This document shows positions 1 through 6,556 of a DNA stretch of 54,553 bases, one piece after another. Both the position numbers and the translations under genes were made by a program. This DNA is from Clostridia bacterium. Lineage in GTDB: Bacteria; Bacillota; Clostridia; Oscillospirales; Acutalibacteraceae. The stretch lies in the NCBI GenBank assembly GCA_017397845.1, contig JAFQHU010000024.1:1-54553 (forward strand), read 5' to 3'. Each line of letters begins with the position of its first letter. Within the stretch, counting starts at the first letter, position 1. Under the pieces are notes generated by a model that saw nothing but the letters and a program-made list of their open reading frames with translations, did no database searches and was not told the origin of the DNA.

Positions 1-40
1 CTGTAAAAGATTTTGAGCTTGTGAGGGGAGAAGCGGCAAA

Positions 41-150
41 GGTTAAGGATCCTGCGGCAGATGCAGGAAGCCTCTGAACAGCGTAGCGGTCAAAGTTCAT
101 AGGCGCTCCAAGCCGTAATGAACTTTGGGTACCGCAAGTCGAGGGTGTCA
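41..150 (+). repeat. Dispersed structured stem-loop element, copy A
   Basis: Nested helices are visible by eye. The outer helix GCGGT (86-90) pairs with ACCGC (131-135), the inner helix AAAGTTCAT (92-100) with ATGAACTTT (118-126), and the apical helix GGC/GCC (102-104/112-114) closes a GCTCCAA loop. An upstream hairpin CCTGC/GCAGG lies at 51-55/63-67. The same architecture with different but still complementary helices recurs near 1047-1150 and 28538-28589, so this is a family rather than a chance palindrome. It lies between the window edge and the promoter of the SUFU gene. Strand and function are unknown; it may be a noncoding RNA or a small mobile palindromic element. Confidence 0.7.
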
Positions 151-235
151 CAGGTTTCTGTTATTTTTATGCCTAAAAATTATGTTTACAGTACGTGTCA
201 TCTCTTTTAGGGCTTGTTGGAGTCGAACTTGTGAT

Positions 236-264
236 TTGACTTTTATAAAATTGATAAGTATAAT
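236..264 (+). promoter_or_regulatory. Sigma-A type promoter of the SUFU-domain gene
   Basis: TTGACT (236-241) and a perfect TATAAT (259-264) are separated by 17 nt. The -10 box ends 22 nt before the start codon at 287. Confidence 0.75.
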
Positions 265-286
265 GGTAATATAAGAGGTGATTTCA

Positions 287-898
287 ATGAAAACAAAAGA
301 AATGGATAAACTCATAAAACATTTTGATACCTATTTCGAGCAAGATGATTCAACTGTACTTCATCCTATTGTTGATGACGGACTGCATATTGATGTTTTA
401 ATGTATGCTCCTAATGAAAAGTACCCATTTTGGAAATTAGTTACAATGGGTGCAAGCGATTATAAAATGCCACCTATACAAAACACAGTTGGTCTTAATA
501 ATGAATATATTATGTTTATAGATTCGGAAATAGATTTAACTGATAAAGAGGTTTTAATGTGGTATTATGAAAAATTGCTTTCAGTAGCAACTTTTGCATA
601 TTACAATAAAACACACATAACTTTTGCACATAGCTTTGAGTGGGAAAATGAAGACCCCGATGATGAAATGATTGCGGCTTTTATTGAGTTCCCGCAAATT
701 ATTGAAACAACTGAAATTTTGAGATGTAAGCTAGGGTTTATAAAAACGGTTGTTTGTTTACAAGTAGTTTTGCTTAATAAAGAAGAATTGGAAAGACTTA
801 TGGAAATTGGTCCTATGTCATTCAGTGATTATTTGTATCCTGAAAATAGTTCTGATGCTCATTTTCTTACGGAAAGACACAGAAGTGAAAAATTCTGA
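287..898 (+). CDS. SUFU (suppressor of fused)-domain protein
   Basis: The 203-residue soluble protein resembles the bacterial suppressor-of-fused domain family. The recognisable part is the segment HIDVLMYAPNEKYPFWKL followed by VTMGASDYKMP near residues 35-65, and the domain covers almost the whole chain. No signal peptide or membrane segment is visible. In bacteria this fold is often found in immunity proteins of polymorphic toxin loci and in other accessory settings; that is family knowledge, and no toxin gene is seen here. The ATG at 287 follows AGAGGTG at 274-280 with good spacing, so the GTG at 278 is less likely. A strong terminator follows, so it is probably monocistronic. Confidence 0.7.
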   Translation: MKTKEMDKLIKHFDTYFEQDDSTVLHPIVDDGLHIDVLMYAPNEKYPFWKLVTMGASDYKMPPIQNTVGLNNEYIMFIDSEIDLTDKEVLMWYYEKLLSVATFAYYNKTHITFAHSFEWENEDPDDEMIAAFIEFPQIIETTEILRCKLGFIKTVVCLQVVLLNKEELERLMEIGPMSFSDYLYPENSSDAHFLTERHRSEKF

Positions 899-930
899 TT
901 TTACGGGGTGTCATTCCGTCCTGTAAACAC

Positions 931-972
931 AAAATTAAGAAGCTACTCTTTTGAGTGGCTTCTTAATTTTTT
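931..972 (+). terminator. Rho-independent terminator after SUFU gene
   Basis: An AATTAAGAAGC arm pairs with GCTTCTTAATT around a short loop and is followed by a T run. Confidence 0.85.
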
Positions 973-1046
973 CTCTTTAAATATGATTTGTGCTTTTGAT
1001 GTCGTGTATGCTAATAGTCGTGCGGCTGTTAACTGGTTCACAGGTT

Positions 1047-1150
1047 CCCGCCGCCGGTGGCGGATGCAGGGAGCCTTTGAACAGCGTAGCGGTCAAAATT
1101 TTGGTGCCGCTCCAAGGCACAACAAAATTTTGGGTACCGCAAGTCGAGGG
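1047..1150 (+). repeat. Dispersed structured stem-loop element, copy B
   Basis: Outer helix GCGGT (1089-1093)/ACCGC (1136-1140); inner helix CAAAATTTTG (1094-1103) with an identical self-complementary arm at 1123-1132; apical helix GTGCC/GGCAC (1104-1108/1116-1120) around GCTCCAA. A hairpin CCGCC/GGCGG lies upstream at 1048-1052/1059-1063. The single-stranded parts match copy A (GAACAGCGTA, CAAGTCGAGGGTGT) while the helices differ with pairing kept. A spurious open reading frame crosses it. Confidence 0.7.
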
Positions 1151-1201
1151 TGTACAGGTTTAAAATCGTTTTTTACTTTTTTAAATCTACAAATAGTGCT
1201 G

Positions 1202-1229
1202 TTGTAATAAAAATATTTTTATGTATAAT
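1202..1229 (+). promoter_or_regulatory. Probable promoter of the lipoprotein gene
   Basis: TTGTAA (1202-1207) and TATAAT (1224-1229) with a 16-nt spacer, 42 nt upstream of the start codon at 1272. Confidence 0.5.
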
Positions 1230-1271
1230 ATAAGTATGATTACAATTTCATTTATCTGTGAGGTGTTAAGC

Positions 1272-1694
1272 ATGAAAAAGTGTGTATGCACAATGCTTTC
1301 TCTTATACTACTGTTCAGCTTGTGTGCTTGTGGTAAAGAGGTTTCAGAGCAAGGAGTTTTTGAAGATGCATCAATAATATTGAATGAATACGATAAAATT
1401 TCGGATGAAGAATGGAAAGAAGTATTAAGTATTGTTGAAGCCGAGTTTGAAACTTGGCCGGGATTTGTTATGCATTACATAGAAGATGTTTATGTAGGAA
1501 ATGACACATCTTACTGTGAAATGTTAAGTGACGATACTGAGTTTGATAAGAGTATAACCCTAAAATCTTCTTTTACAACAGGTGAAGAGGATTGGAGCGG
1601 GTTTTCCGCAAACACGACATATGATGAATGGAATTGGTATCTTGCAAGAACAAAAGACGGTGAGTGGCGGTTAGTTGAATATGGCGTATGCTGA
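1272..1694 (+). CDS. Small secreted lipoprotein of unknown function
   Basis: A 140-residue protein with a short lysine-bearing N-terminus, a hydrophobic stretch and a lipobox ending LCAC-G, so it should be lipidated on that cysteine and anchored outside the membrane. The mature part is acidic and rich in Trp and Tyr near its end; I recognise no catalytic motif. The ATG at 1272 follows a GAGGTG site at 1260-1265 and begins a proper signal peptide, whereas the longer upstream reading does not. It is flanked by unrelated genes, and a new promoter follows at 1705, so it appears to be an independent unit. Function unknown. Confidence 0.75.
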   Translation: MKKCVCTMLSLILLFSLCACGKEVSEQGVFEDASIILNEYDKISDEEWKEVLSIVEAEFETWPGFVMHYIEDVYVGNDTSYCEMLSDDTEFDKSITLKSSFTTGEEDWSGFSANTTYDEWNWYLARTKDGEWRLVEYGVC

Positions 1695-1704
1695 AATCCC
1701 TCTC

Positions 1705-1732
1705 TTGACTTTTCAAAAAAAATCAGTATAAT
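1705..1732 (+). promoter_or_regulatory. Promoter of the leader peptide-methyltransferase unit
   Basis: TTGACT (1705-1710) and TATAAT (1727-1732) with a 16-nt spacer. It lies about 270 nt before the methyltransferase start, leaving a long leader that holds a small ORF and a terminator. Confidence 0.75.
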
Positions 1733-1761
1733 ATCCTAAACCAACAAACGGAGGAAACGGT

Positions 1762-1797
1762 ATGTTCTTTATCTCTATTCGACGCAGACGAAGATAG
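1762..1797 (+). CDS. Putative regulatory leader peptide MFFISIRRRRR
   Basis: An 11-codon ORF begins at ATG 1762 behind a strong GGAGG site (1750-1754) and ends in TAG. It encodes Met-Phe-Phe-Ile-Ser-Ile followed by five arginines, using CGA, CGC and AGA codons. A terminator-like hairpin follows at 1875-1908 and the methyltransferase gene at 1999. This matches the layout of ribosome-stalling attenuators of inducible antibiotic-resistance genes. Arg/Lys-x-Arg/Lys is a known macrolide-dependent arrest motif, and the arginine run contains it. Translation and stalling are inferences; arginine supply sensing is an alternative. Confidence 0.6.
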   Translation: MFFISIRRRRR

Positions 1798-1874
1798 CTT
1801 GTATCTTATTCGGGTACAGGCTTAAATGCTGTGTGCCTGAAAGAGTGATAAAGAAAAGTTTACCTTTTATATTA

Positions 1875-1908
1875 CTGTTAATGGCATATAGCTGTTAACA
1901 GTTTTTTT
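1875..1908 (+). terminator. Leader terminator (candidate attenuator)
   Basis: CTGTTAA (1875-1881) pairs with TTAACAG (1895-1901), extended by flanking A/T, followed by seven T residues. It lies between the leader peptide and the methyltransferase gene, so read-through must be needed for expression unless another promoter exists. Confidence 0.7.
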
Positions 1909-1932
1909 ATTGTGAAACAACAAAGTTTCGGT

Positions 1933-1979
1933 AAACCCACACAAATCTTTGATTTCGTCGTGGGTCGGGTTCTTATTAT
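1933..1979 (+). repeat. Hairpin element with invariant 17-nt loop, copy 1
   Basis: CCCAC (1936-1940) pairs with GTGGG (1960-1964) around AAATCTTTGATTTCGTC (1943-1959), which itself can fold AAAT/ATTT. TTCTTATTA follows. The same 17-nt loop and tail occur at 40060-40098 with a different closing helix. Confidence 0.6.
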
Positions 1980-1998
1980 TTTTTGGAGGTTATTTATA

Positions 1999-2745
1999 AT
2001 GAATGAAATTAAATTGTCAACATTAAACAAAGCAATTTTCGAACAAATAGATTTACCTGACAATGCAGTAATTGCAGATTTAGGTTGCCGTGATGCCGGC
2101 TTTCTTTTAGGTTTTCAACAGGCCTTTCCAAACAAAATTAAGTCAGCTGTCGGAGTAGATATCAATGATAAAGGCTTTAAAAATATTAAATATAAAAAGC
2201 CGATTAAGCTAATGGTTATGGATTGCTCAAAGAAGCTTGAATTCGAGGATAACACCTTTGATTTTGTTTTTTCAAAGGATATGTTTGAATGTGTTACGGA
2301 TAAAGATTTTTTGGTAAGTGAAATTCACAGAATTTTAAAGCCGGGCGGAATTGTAATCTGCGTAAACTGTGATTGGGACAGTGTCGCATATAACGGAGAA
2401 AACAAAGAACTGATTTCAAAAGCCATTCATGCTTACGCAGTAACAAAGCAGCCTTGGATGGATGATCTTGACAGCTGGATAGGCAGAAGAATGTACGGCT
2501 TTTTTAATGGGAGCAATCTGTTTGAAAGCTCGGTAACTGTTCACAATGTGGTTGAAACCGAATACAAAGAAGGTTATTTTGGCTATGATTTCAGCAAACA
2601 TATTGCATGGCTTTTTGAAGAAAACACGGGTGCATTTAGTAAAAAAGAATACGATGAGTTTATAGATAATCTGAAATCGGCACAACAAGAAGGGAACTAT
2701 ATTTTCTCAAAGCCGTATTATATTTATAAGGGTATAAAAAAATAA
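1999..2745 (+). CDS. Class I SAM-dependent methyltransferase
   Basis: A 248-residue methyltransferase of the UbiE/Methyltransf_11 type. Motif I reads VIADLGCRDAGFL near residues 24-36, motif II VGVDIND follows, then an acidic DCSKKL segment, FDFVFSKDMFE (motif IV) and LKPGG. The substrate cannot be told from sequence; small molecules, lipids, rRNA or an antibiotic are all possible. The start at ATG 1999 is set by GGAGGT at 1985-1990; the longer upstream frame runs through leader hairpins. The leader peptide and terminator upstream suggest it is induced by a ribosome-acting drug or a translation state, which would fit a resistance or rRNA-modifying role; this is inference. Confidence 0.75.
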   Translation: MNEIKLSTLNKAIFEQIDLPDNAVIADLGCRDAGFLLGFQQAFPNKIKSAVGVDINDKGFKNIKYKKPIKLMVMDCSKKLEFEDNTFDFVFSKDMFECVTDKDFLVSEIHRILKPGGIVICVNCDWDSVAYNGENKELISKAIHAYAVTKQPWMDDLDSWIGRRMYGFFNGSNLFESSVTVHNVVETEYKEGYFGYDFSKHIAWLFEENTGAFSKKEYDEFIDNLKSAQQEGNYIFSKPYYIYKGIKK

Positions 2746-2787
2746 TTCCGGTACACCCTTGATTTTAAGGGAGAAGTGTTTCCTGCT

Positions 2788-2847
2788 ATGAAAAAAAGAA
2801 AAAGCGAAAGGAAAAGCGGTTATCGCCTTGCGTCGGATGCTGTTTAG
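2788..2847 (+). CDS. Possible 19-codon basic small ORF
   Basis: ATG at 2788 opens MKKRKSERKSGYRLASDAV and a TAG. An AAGGGAG site lies at 2767-2773, about 14 nt upstream, which is rather far. The following bases include CGGA/TCCG complementary segments and a GCTGTGTG-like motif also present after the first leader peptide (about 1829). It could be a second leader, a degenerate copy of the first, or chance. No terminator separates it clearly from the next promoter. Confidence 0.3.
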   Translation: MKKRKSERKSGYRLASDAV

Positions 2848-2891
2848 GCACTGTGTGTCCGTGAGGGAAAGGTGTGCTGTTCAGGCTTATC

Positions 2892-2920
2892 TTGACAAAC
2901 CGGCTCAAACTTGCTATTAT
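2892..2920 (+). promoter_or_regulatory. Promoter of the phosphoribosyltransferase-like gene
   Basis: A perfect TTGACA (2892-2897) and TATTAT (2915-2920) with 17-nt spacing, 48 nt before the start codon. Confidence 0.75.
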
Positions 2921-2967
2921 AAAATCAAAAATGAACGTTTTACCGTTCTGTGACAGGAGGAGAAATT

Positions 2968-3609
2968 ATGTCAGAATTGCAAACTGTGAAATATGAAACA
3001 AAAAAGAAAAATCTATACCTCAGAGTGGCAACGGGTCATTTCGTGACGGGAAGCACCCACAGTAATTATTACATCGATGTGGTGGCTCAGAAAAGCCGTC
3101 TTTCCGAGGCAAGAGCAGTGGCAGAGGAGCTTTGCTCATATTATTATGCGGATACTGTGGTAGACACAATTCTGTGTCTCGACGGAACAGAGGTTATCGG
3201 TGCATGCTTTGCCGACTGTCTTTCCGAAGCAAATTTCGTCAATATGAATGCACATAAATCAATTTATGTGGTCTCTCCGGAAATCATCGGCGGAAGTCAG
3301 ATTATTTTCCGTGACAATATCGTTCCGATGATAAAAGGAAAAAATGTAATGATTCTCGCTGTTTCCGTGGCTTCGGGTAAAACTGCACAGTCTGCCATCG
3401 ATGCCGTGAAATATTACGGAGGTACCGTTTCGGGAGTATCTGCCATTTTCTCCACAGCCAAAGAGTGCGGCGGTTTCCCCGTGCGTTCGGTTTTCGACCC
3501 TAATGATCTGGATAATTATCAGATTTATCCTTCCTATGATTGTCCGCTGTGCAAATCGGGAATGAAAATAGATGCACTCATTAACAGTCACGGCTTTTCA
3601 AAGCTTTGA
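2968..3609 (+). CDS. Orotate phosphoribosyltransferase-like protein with a degenerate PRPP loop
   Basis: A 213-residue type I phosphoribosyltransferase fold resembling PyrE relatives: TGHFVTGSTHSNYYIDV near the start and ILCLDGTEVIGA in the middle. The segment equivalent to the PRPP-binding loop reads MILAVSVASGKTAQSA, so the pair of acidic residues and the TTGGS core usual in orotate phosphoribosyltransferases are absent. A C-terminal CPLCKSG motif with two cysteines is typical of a Firmicutes subgroup annotated only as PRT-like. It may not be catalytic with PRPP, or may use another substrate. ATG 2968 follows GGAGGAG at 2957-2963; the GTG at 2950 would place that site inside the gene. Confidence 0.65.
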   Translation: MSELQTVKYETKKKNLYLRVATGHFVTGSTHSNYYIDVVAQKSRLSEARAVAEELCSYYYADTVVDTILCLDGTEVIGACFADCLSEANFVNMNAHKSIYVVSPEIIGGSQIIFRDNIVPMIKGKNVMILAVSVASGKTAQSAIDAVKYYGGTVSGVSAIFSTAKECGGFPVRSVFDPNDLDNYQIYPSYDCPLCKSGMKIDALINSHGFSKL

Positions 3610-3653
3610 TAACTGAGCGGATAAGCTTTAACCTCTTTGCGGAGTGTCGCTCA

Positions 3654-3693
3654 AAGGCTTCTTCGGCTTAAATTACCGGAGAAGCCTTTTTTA
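3654..3693 (+). terminator. Strong terminator after PRT-like gene
   Basis: AGGCTTCTTCGG pairs with CCGGAGAAGCCT, followed by TTTTTTAT. Confidence 0.9.
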
Positions 3694-3797
3694 TTTATTG
3701 AAAATTTTTTTAGTTCCGCTTTTTTCTTTTACTTGAATTATAAGCTTTTATATGTTAAAATATTTTCGGGAAAATGAAAAAAACAGAGGTAAGGATA

Positions 3798-4748
3798 ATG
3801 CATAATATGATCCTCATAGCCGCAGCATTATTTCCTGCGGTGTTTTTATGTATATATGTTTTTAAAAAAGACAGAGCAGAAAAGGAGCCCTGGTGGCTTT
3901 TGGTTATGCTTTTTTGCTCCGGAGTTATTATCTGCTTTCCTGCGGCACAGATGAGCGAATGGCTTCGCAGGGTGGAAACAGACATTTTTCTGCCCTTTAC
4001 CACACAGTTAGACGGCGGCAATTATTTGGACGGATGGCTTTTCGATCTTTATAACGCTATGGATAAATTTATAGCGGTGGCCATGGTGGAGGAAGGCTTT
4101 AAATGGATAGTGCTTTTGGCCTTCACCAAAAAGAACAGGCATTTTAACAGCCTTTTTGACGGAATAATTTATTCTGTGTTTATCTCTCTCGGTTTTGCAG
4201 CCTTCGAAAATTTGCTGTATACCTTTAAATTCGGTATGGAAACAGCTCTCATCAGAATGCTAACTGCTGTACCCATTCATCTTTTCTGCGGAGTAAGTAT
4301 GGGCTATTATCTTACTTGGTATTACATAAAGCACGAGGCAAAGATAAACGAAAAAAGACTTGCTGAACTGGGCGCGATTACTGAAAAGTCAAAGCATTTG
4401 TCTGCACGGCGTTTCTTTGTTATGAGTGTGGTTATGCCCTCTCTTGCACACGGCTTTTATAATTTCAGCTACAGTATAAGCAAGGCATGGTCCACGGCAG
4501 TTTTTTGTATTTTTTTGGCTTTTCTTTATGCCTTTTGCATGGGCAGGGTAAAAAGAATGTCAAACGGAGACATGCTCAACCATAAGGCGGTTCTTCTCGT
4601 CCTTTACGAAAAGCACAGCTGTGTTCAGCGGGCGGTGGGAAATATTTTGGAGGAGAGAGCGGCTCAGGGTGACGAAAATCATGATGTAAGCTTTGAAGAA
4701 ATATTTGAAACGGTAAAAAAACATCGGTTTAAGGGAGACGCTTCATAA
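3798..4748 (+). CDS. PrsW-family intramembrane glutamic protease
   Basis: A 316-residue multi-pass membrane protein of the PrsW/abortive-infection-like metalloprotease superfamily. Family motifs are in order: MVEEGFKW (the EExxK motif), AAFENLLY (FEN motif) and conserved histidines in AVPIHLFCG and SLAHGFYNF. About eight hydrophobic segments start at the N-terminus, and the last 60 residues are a charged cytoplasmic tail. In Bacillus, PrsW makes the first cut in an anti-sigma factor; an ECF sigma factor and membrane partner lie 1.2 kb downstream, but they are separated by an opposing gene, so a functional link is only suggestive. ATG 3798 is preferred over the ATG 24 nt upstream because GAGGTAAGG precedes it. 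Confidence 0.85.
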   Translation: MHNMILIAAALFPAVFLCIYVFKKDRAEKEPWWLLVMLFCSGVIICFPAAQMSEWLRRVETDIFLPFTTQLDGGNYLDGWLFDLYNAMDKFIAVAMVEEGFKWIVLLAFTKKNRHFNSLFDGIIYSVFISLGFAAFENLLYTFKFGMETALIRMLTAVPIHLFCGVSMGYYLTWYYIKHEAKINEKRLAELGAITEKSKHLSARRFFVMSVVMPSLAHGFYNFSYSISKAWSTAVFCIFLAFLYAFCMGRVKRMSNGDMLNHKAVLLVLYEKHSCVQRAVGNILEERAAQGDENHDVSFEEIFETVKKHRFKGDAS

Positions 4749-4773
4749 GGAAGTTGTCTCCTTTCGATTTTTT
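4734..4773 (+). terminator. Terminator overlapping the end of prsW-like gene
   Basis: GGAGAC (4734-4739) pairs with GTCTCC (4756-4761) and a T run follows at 4767-4773. The 5' arm lies in the last codons of the gene. Confidence 0.65.
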
Positions 4774-4804
4774 TATCATTCGAAAGACAGATTTGTGCGA
4801 AAAA

Positions 4805-5668
4805 TCAATCAAGGAACTCTAATTTTTCAAGATAGAAAGCTTCCGGATAACGGAAATACTTTATTGCGTGACGGGCATAACAAATAAATCTCACTTTGAT
4901 CAAACCCTTATCGTGAATGATCTCTTCAACCTCACCTAAACCGAAATCTTTGTGGATTACGTTGATGCCCTCTTCGACATGAATAGCGGGAAATTTGTAA
5001 TTTTTCAAAGGTTCAAAGACTATTTCTTTCCCCGCTTCACAATGAAGAATTTTATTTAAATCAATGTGATTATCAAAAGCTTTGAATCCTACACTCAACT
5101 TTGTTGTCCCTAAAACATTCACTCTATCCAAATAAGTAGTACTATGGAACAATTCACTTGGGATATAGCTTACGTCGGGTCCTATATTTACTGTTTTTAA
5201 TGATGTACATCCCGAAAATACCGGTTCGATATCATCATAAAAATTACCATAGTCCGAATATGTGTAAAAATCATAATTGCCGTCAGAAGAAATATTTTTA
5301 CATTTTTTAGCATTATAATCTACAGTGCTAAGACTGATGCAATCCAAAAAGGCGGAACAGCCTATCTTTTTTACGTTTTCGGGTATTTTTATTTTTTTTA
5401 GTGAAGAACATCTCGCAAATGCACCCATACCGATTTTAGTCAAACTGTCAGGTAATTTTATTTCAGCAATATTTCTGCATCTGTTAAAAGCGCCAACATC
5501 AATACAATTGACGCCCTCTGTAATTTCAACAGAAACTATGTTTATATTATCTTGAAATACGTTATCACAAATTCTCTGTACATTCGCCGGAATCACAATT
5601 CGGCTTTCTGTTCCATTATATTCTACAAGCATACCATTTTTGATAACGAACCCATTTGAATTATCCAT
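4805..5668 (-). CDS. BspA-type leucine-rich repeat protein with C-terminal DUF3553-like barrel
   Basis: A 287-residue protein without a signal peptide. Residues about 20-205 are LRR_5/BspA-type repeats with the pattern F..C.....I.IP..V..IG..AF (for example LTKIGMGAFARCSSLKKI and VKKIGCSAFLDCISL). From about residue 232 the chain changes to INVIHKDFGLGEVEEI followed by GLIKVRF and ends LEKLEFLD. That pattern resembles the small beta-barrel seen at the C-terminus of UvrD-type helicases (DUF3553-like: H..FG.G.V ... V.F). The combination suggests an intracellular protein-binding adaptor. Transcribed opposite to its neighbours; a possible promoter lies at 5767-5794 on the minus strand. Confidence 0.75.
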   Translation of the reverse strand: MDNSNGFVIKNGMLVEYNGTESRIVIPANVQRICDNVFQDNINIVSVEITEGVNCIDVGAFNRCRNIAEIKLPDSLTKIGMGAFARCSSLKKIKIPENVKKIGCSAFLDCISLSTVDYNAKKCKNISSDGNYDFYTYSDYGNFYDDIEPVFSGCTSLKTVNIGPDVSYIPSELFHSTTYLDRVNVLGTTKLSVGFKAFDNHIDLNKILHCEAGKEIVFEPLKNYKFPAIHVEEGINVIHKDFGLGEVEEIIHDKGLIKVRFICYARHAIKYFRYPEAFYLEKLEFLD

Positions 5669-6001
5669 AATTCAGCATCTCCTTTAGTTATTATGAAATT
5701 ATCAGCTTGTTTTAAAAACTCTTTTTGTCATATCTTACAGCCAATTAATTCAATTCCACTTTTCGATAATAACATATCTGATAACAAAAAGCAACATATT
5801 GCAGCCAAGGTTCCTTTGTGCTATGGAGCATAAAACAAATAGATTATTTCATCTCCATCGATTGAGTTCGCTTTCTTGCGGTAAAGAGTAAAAGCATCCC
5901 AACCGATGTTTTTTATTTGATACTGTGAGTTTTTTCGTTTTCAGTTGTTTAATTAGTGAAAGATGCGCGTCTTAAATAAAATCACGGAAAGGAGGGCTTT
6001 A
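5669..6001. other. Gene-free divergent region
   Basis: This 333-nt AT-rich stretch separates the LRR gene (minus) from the sigma factor (plus). On the minus strand TTGCTT (5789-5794) and TTATTA (5767-5772) at 16-nt spacing are a weak promoter candidate for the LRR gene. AAAGGAGG just before 6002 is the sigma gene's ribosome site. No RNA gene or repeat is recognised. Confidence 0.5.
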
Positions 6002-6556
6002 ATGGATAAGGGTGCACAGTATTATGAAAGATTTCTTCACGGAGACAAAAACGCTATCGCAGACATAATAGAGGAGTACCGTGCAGGGCTTGAGCTTTAT
6101 CTTTATTCTGTGGTGGGGGATATCAGTGCCGCCGAAGAAATCACACAGGAAACCTTCGTAAAGCTTTTTACGAAAAAGCCGCCTTTCAGAGCGAGGGCGA
6201 GCTTTAAAACCTGGCTTTATACCGTCGGTAAAAATTCTGCGCTCAATTACATAAAAAAGCACAGCAGAAACGTAAGCTTAGACTGTGAAAACGGAGCCTT
6301 TTTTCATAGTGATGTGGAAACCTTGGAGGAAATTTATCTCGCCGACGAAAGAAAAAAGGCAGTCCATAAGGCTCTCGGTAAGCTGAAAAAGGAGTACAGG
6401 GAAATTTTATGGCTTACATATTTCGAAGGAATGAGCAATAAAGAAAGTGCCGACGTGATGAATAAAAAGGTGCACAATATTCACACTCTGCTCACACGGG
6501 CGAGACAGGCACTAAAAAAACAGTTAGAGGAGGACGGTTTTGATTATGAAATCTGA
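6002..6556 (+). CDS. ECF-type RNA polymerase sigma factor
   Basis: A 184-residue sigma-70 family protein with only regions 2 and 4. Region 2 covers about residues 18-85 (AAEEITQETFVKLF and FKTWLYTVGKNSALNYIKKH) and region 4 about 120-175 (LGKLKKEYREILWLTYFEGMSNKESADVM, a helix-turn-helix). It redirects RNA polymerase to extracytoplasmic stress promoters. ATG 6002 is chosen because AAAGGAGG lies just upstream. The next gene, a membrane protein with an N-terminal cytoplasmic stretch, overlaps its 3' end and is the probable anti-sigma factor. Confidence 0.9.
   Translation: MDKGAQYYERFLHGDKNAIADIIEEYRAGLELYLYSVVGDISAAEEITQETFVKLFTKKPPFRARASFKTWLYTVGKNSALNYIKKHSRNVSLDCENGAFFHSDVETLEEIYLADERKKAVHKALGKLKKEYREILWLTYFEGMSNKESADVMNKKVHNIHTLLTRARQALKKQLEEDGFDYEI

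Noticed and set aside
908..1207. A 99-codon open frame on the plus strand
   Set aside because: It begins at the terminator of the SUFU gene and runs through the stem-loop repeat; no ribosome site and no protein-like composition. Its content is explained by the repeat.
5940..6001. An ECF-type autoregulatory promoter before the sigma gene (TGAAAG ... GCGTC)
   Set aside because: The -35-like and -10-like pieces are not at the usual 16-17 nt spacing, so the match is not convincing.
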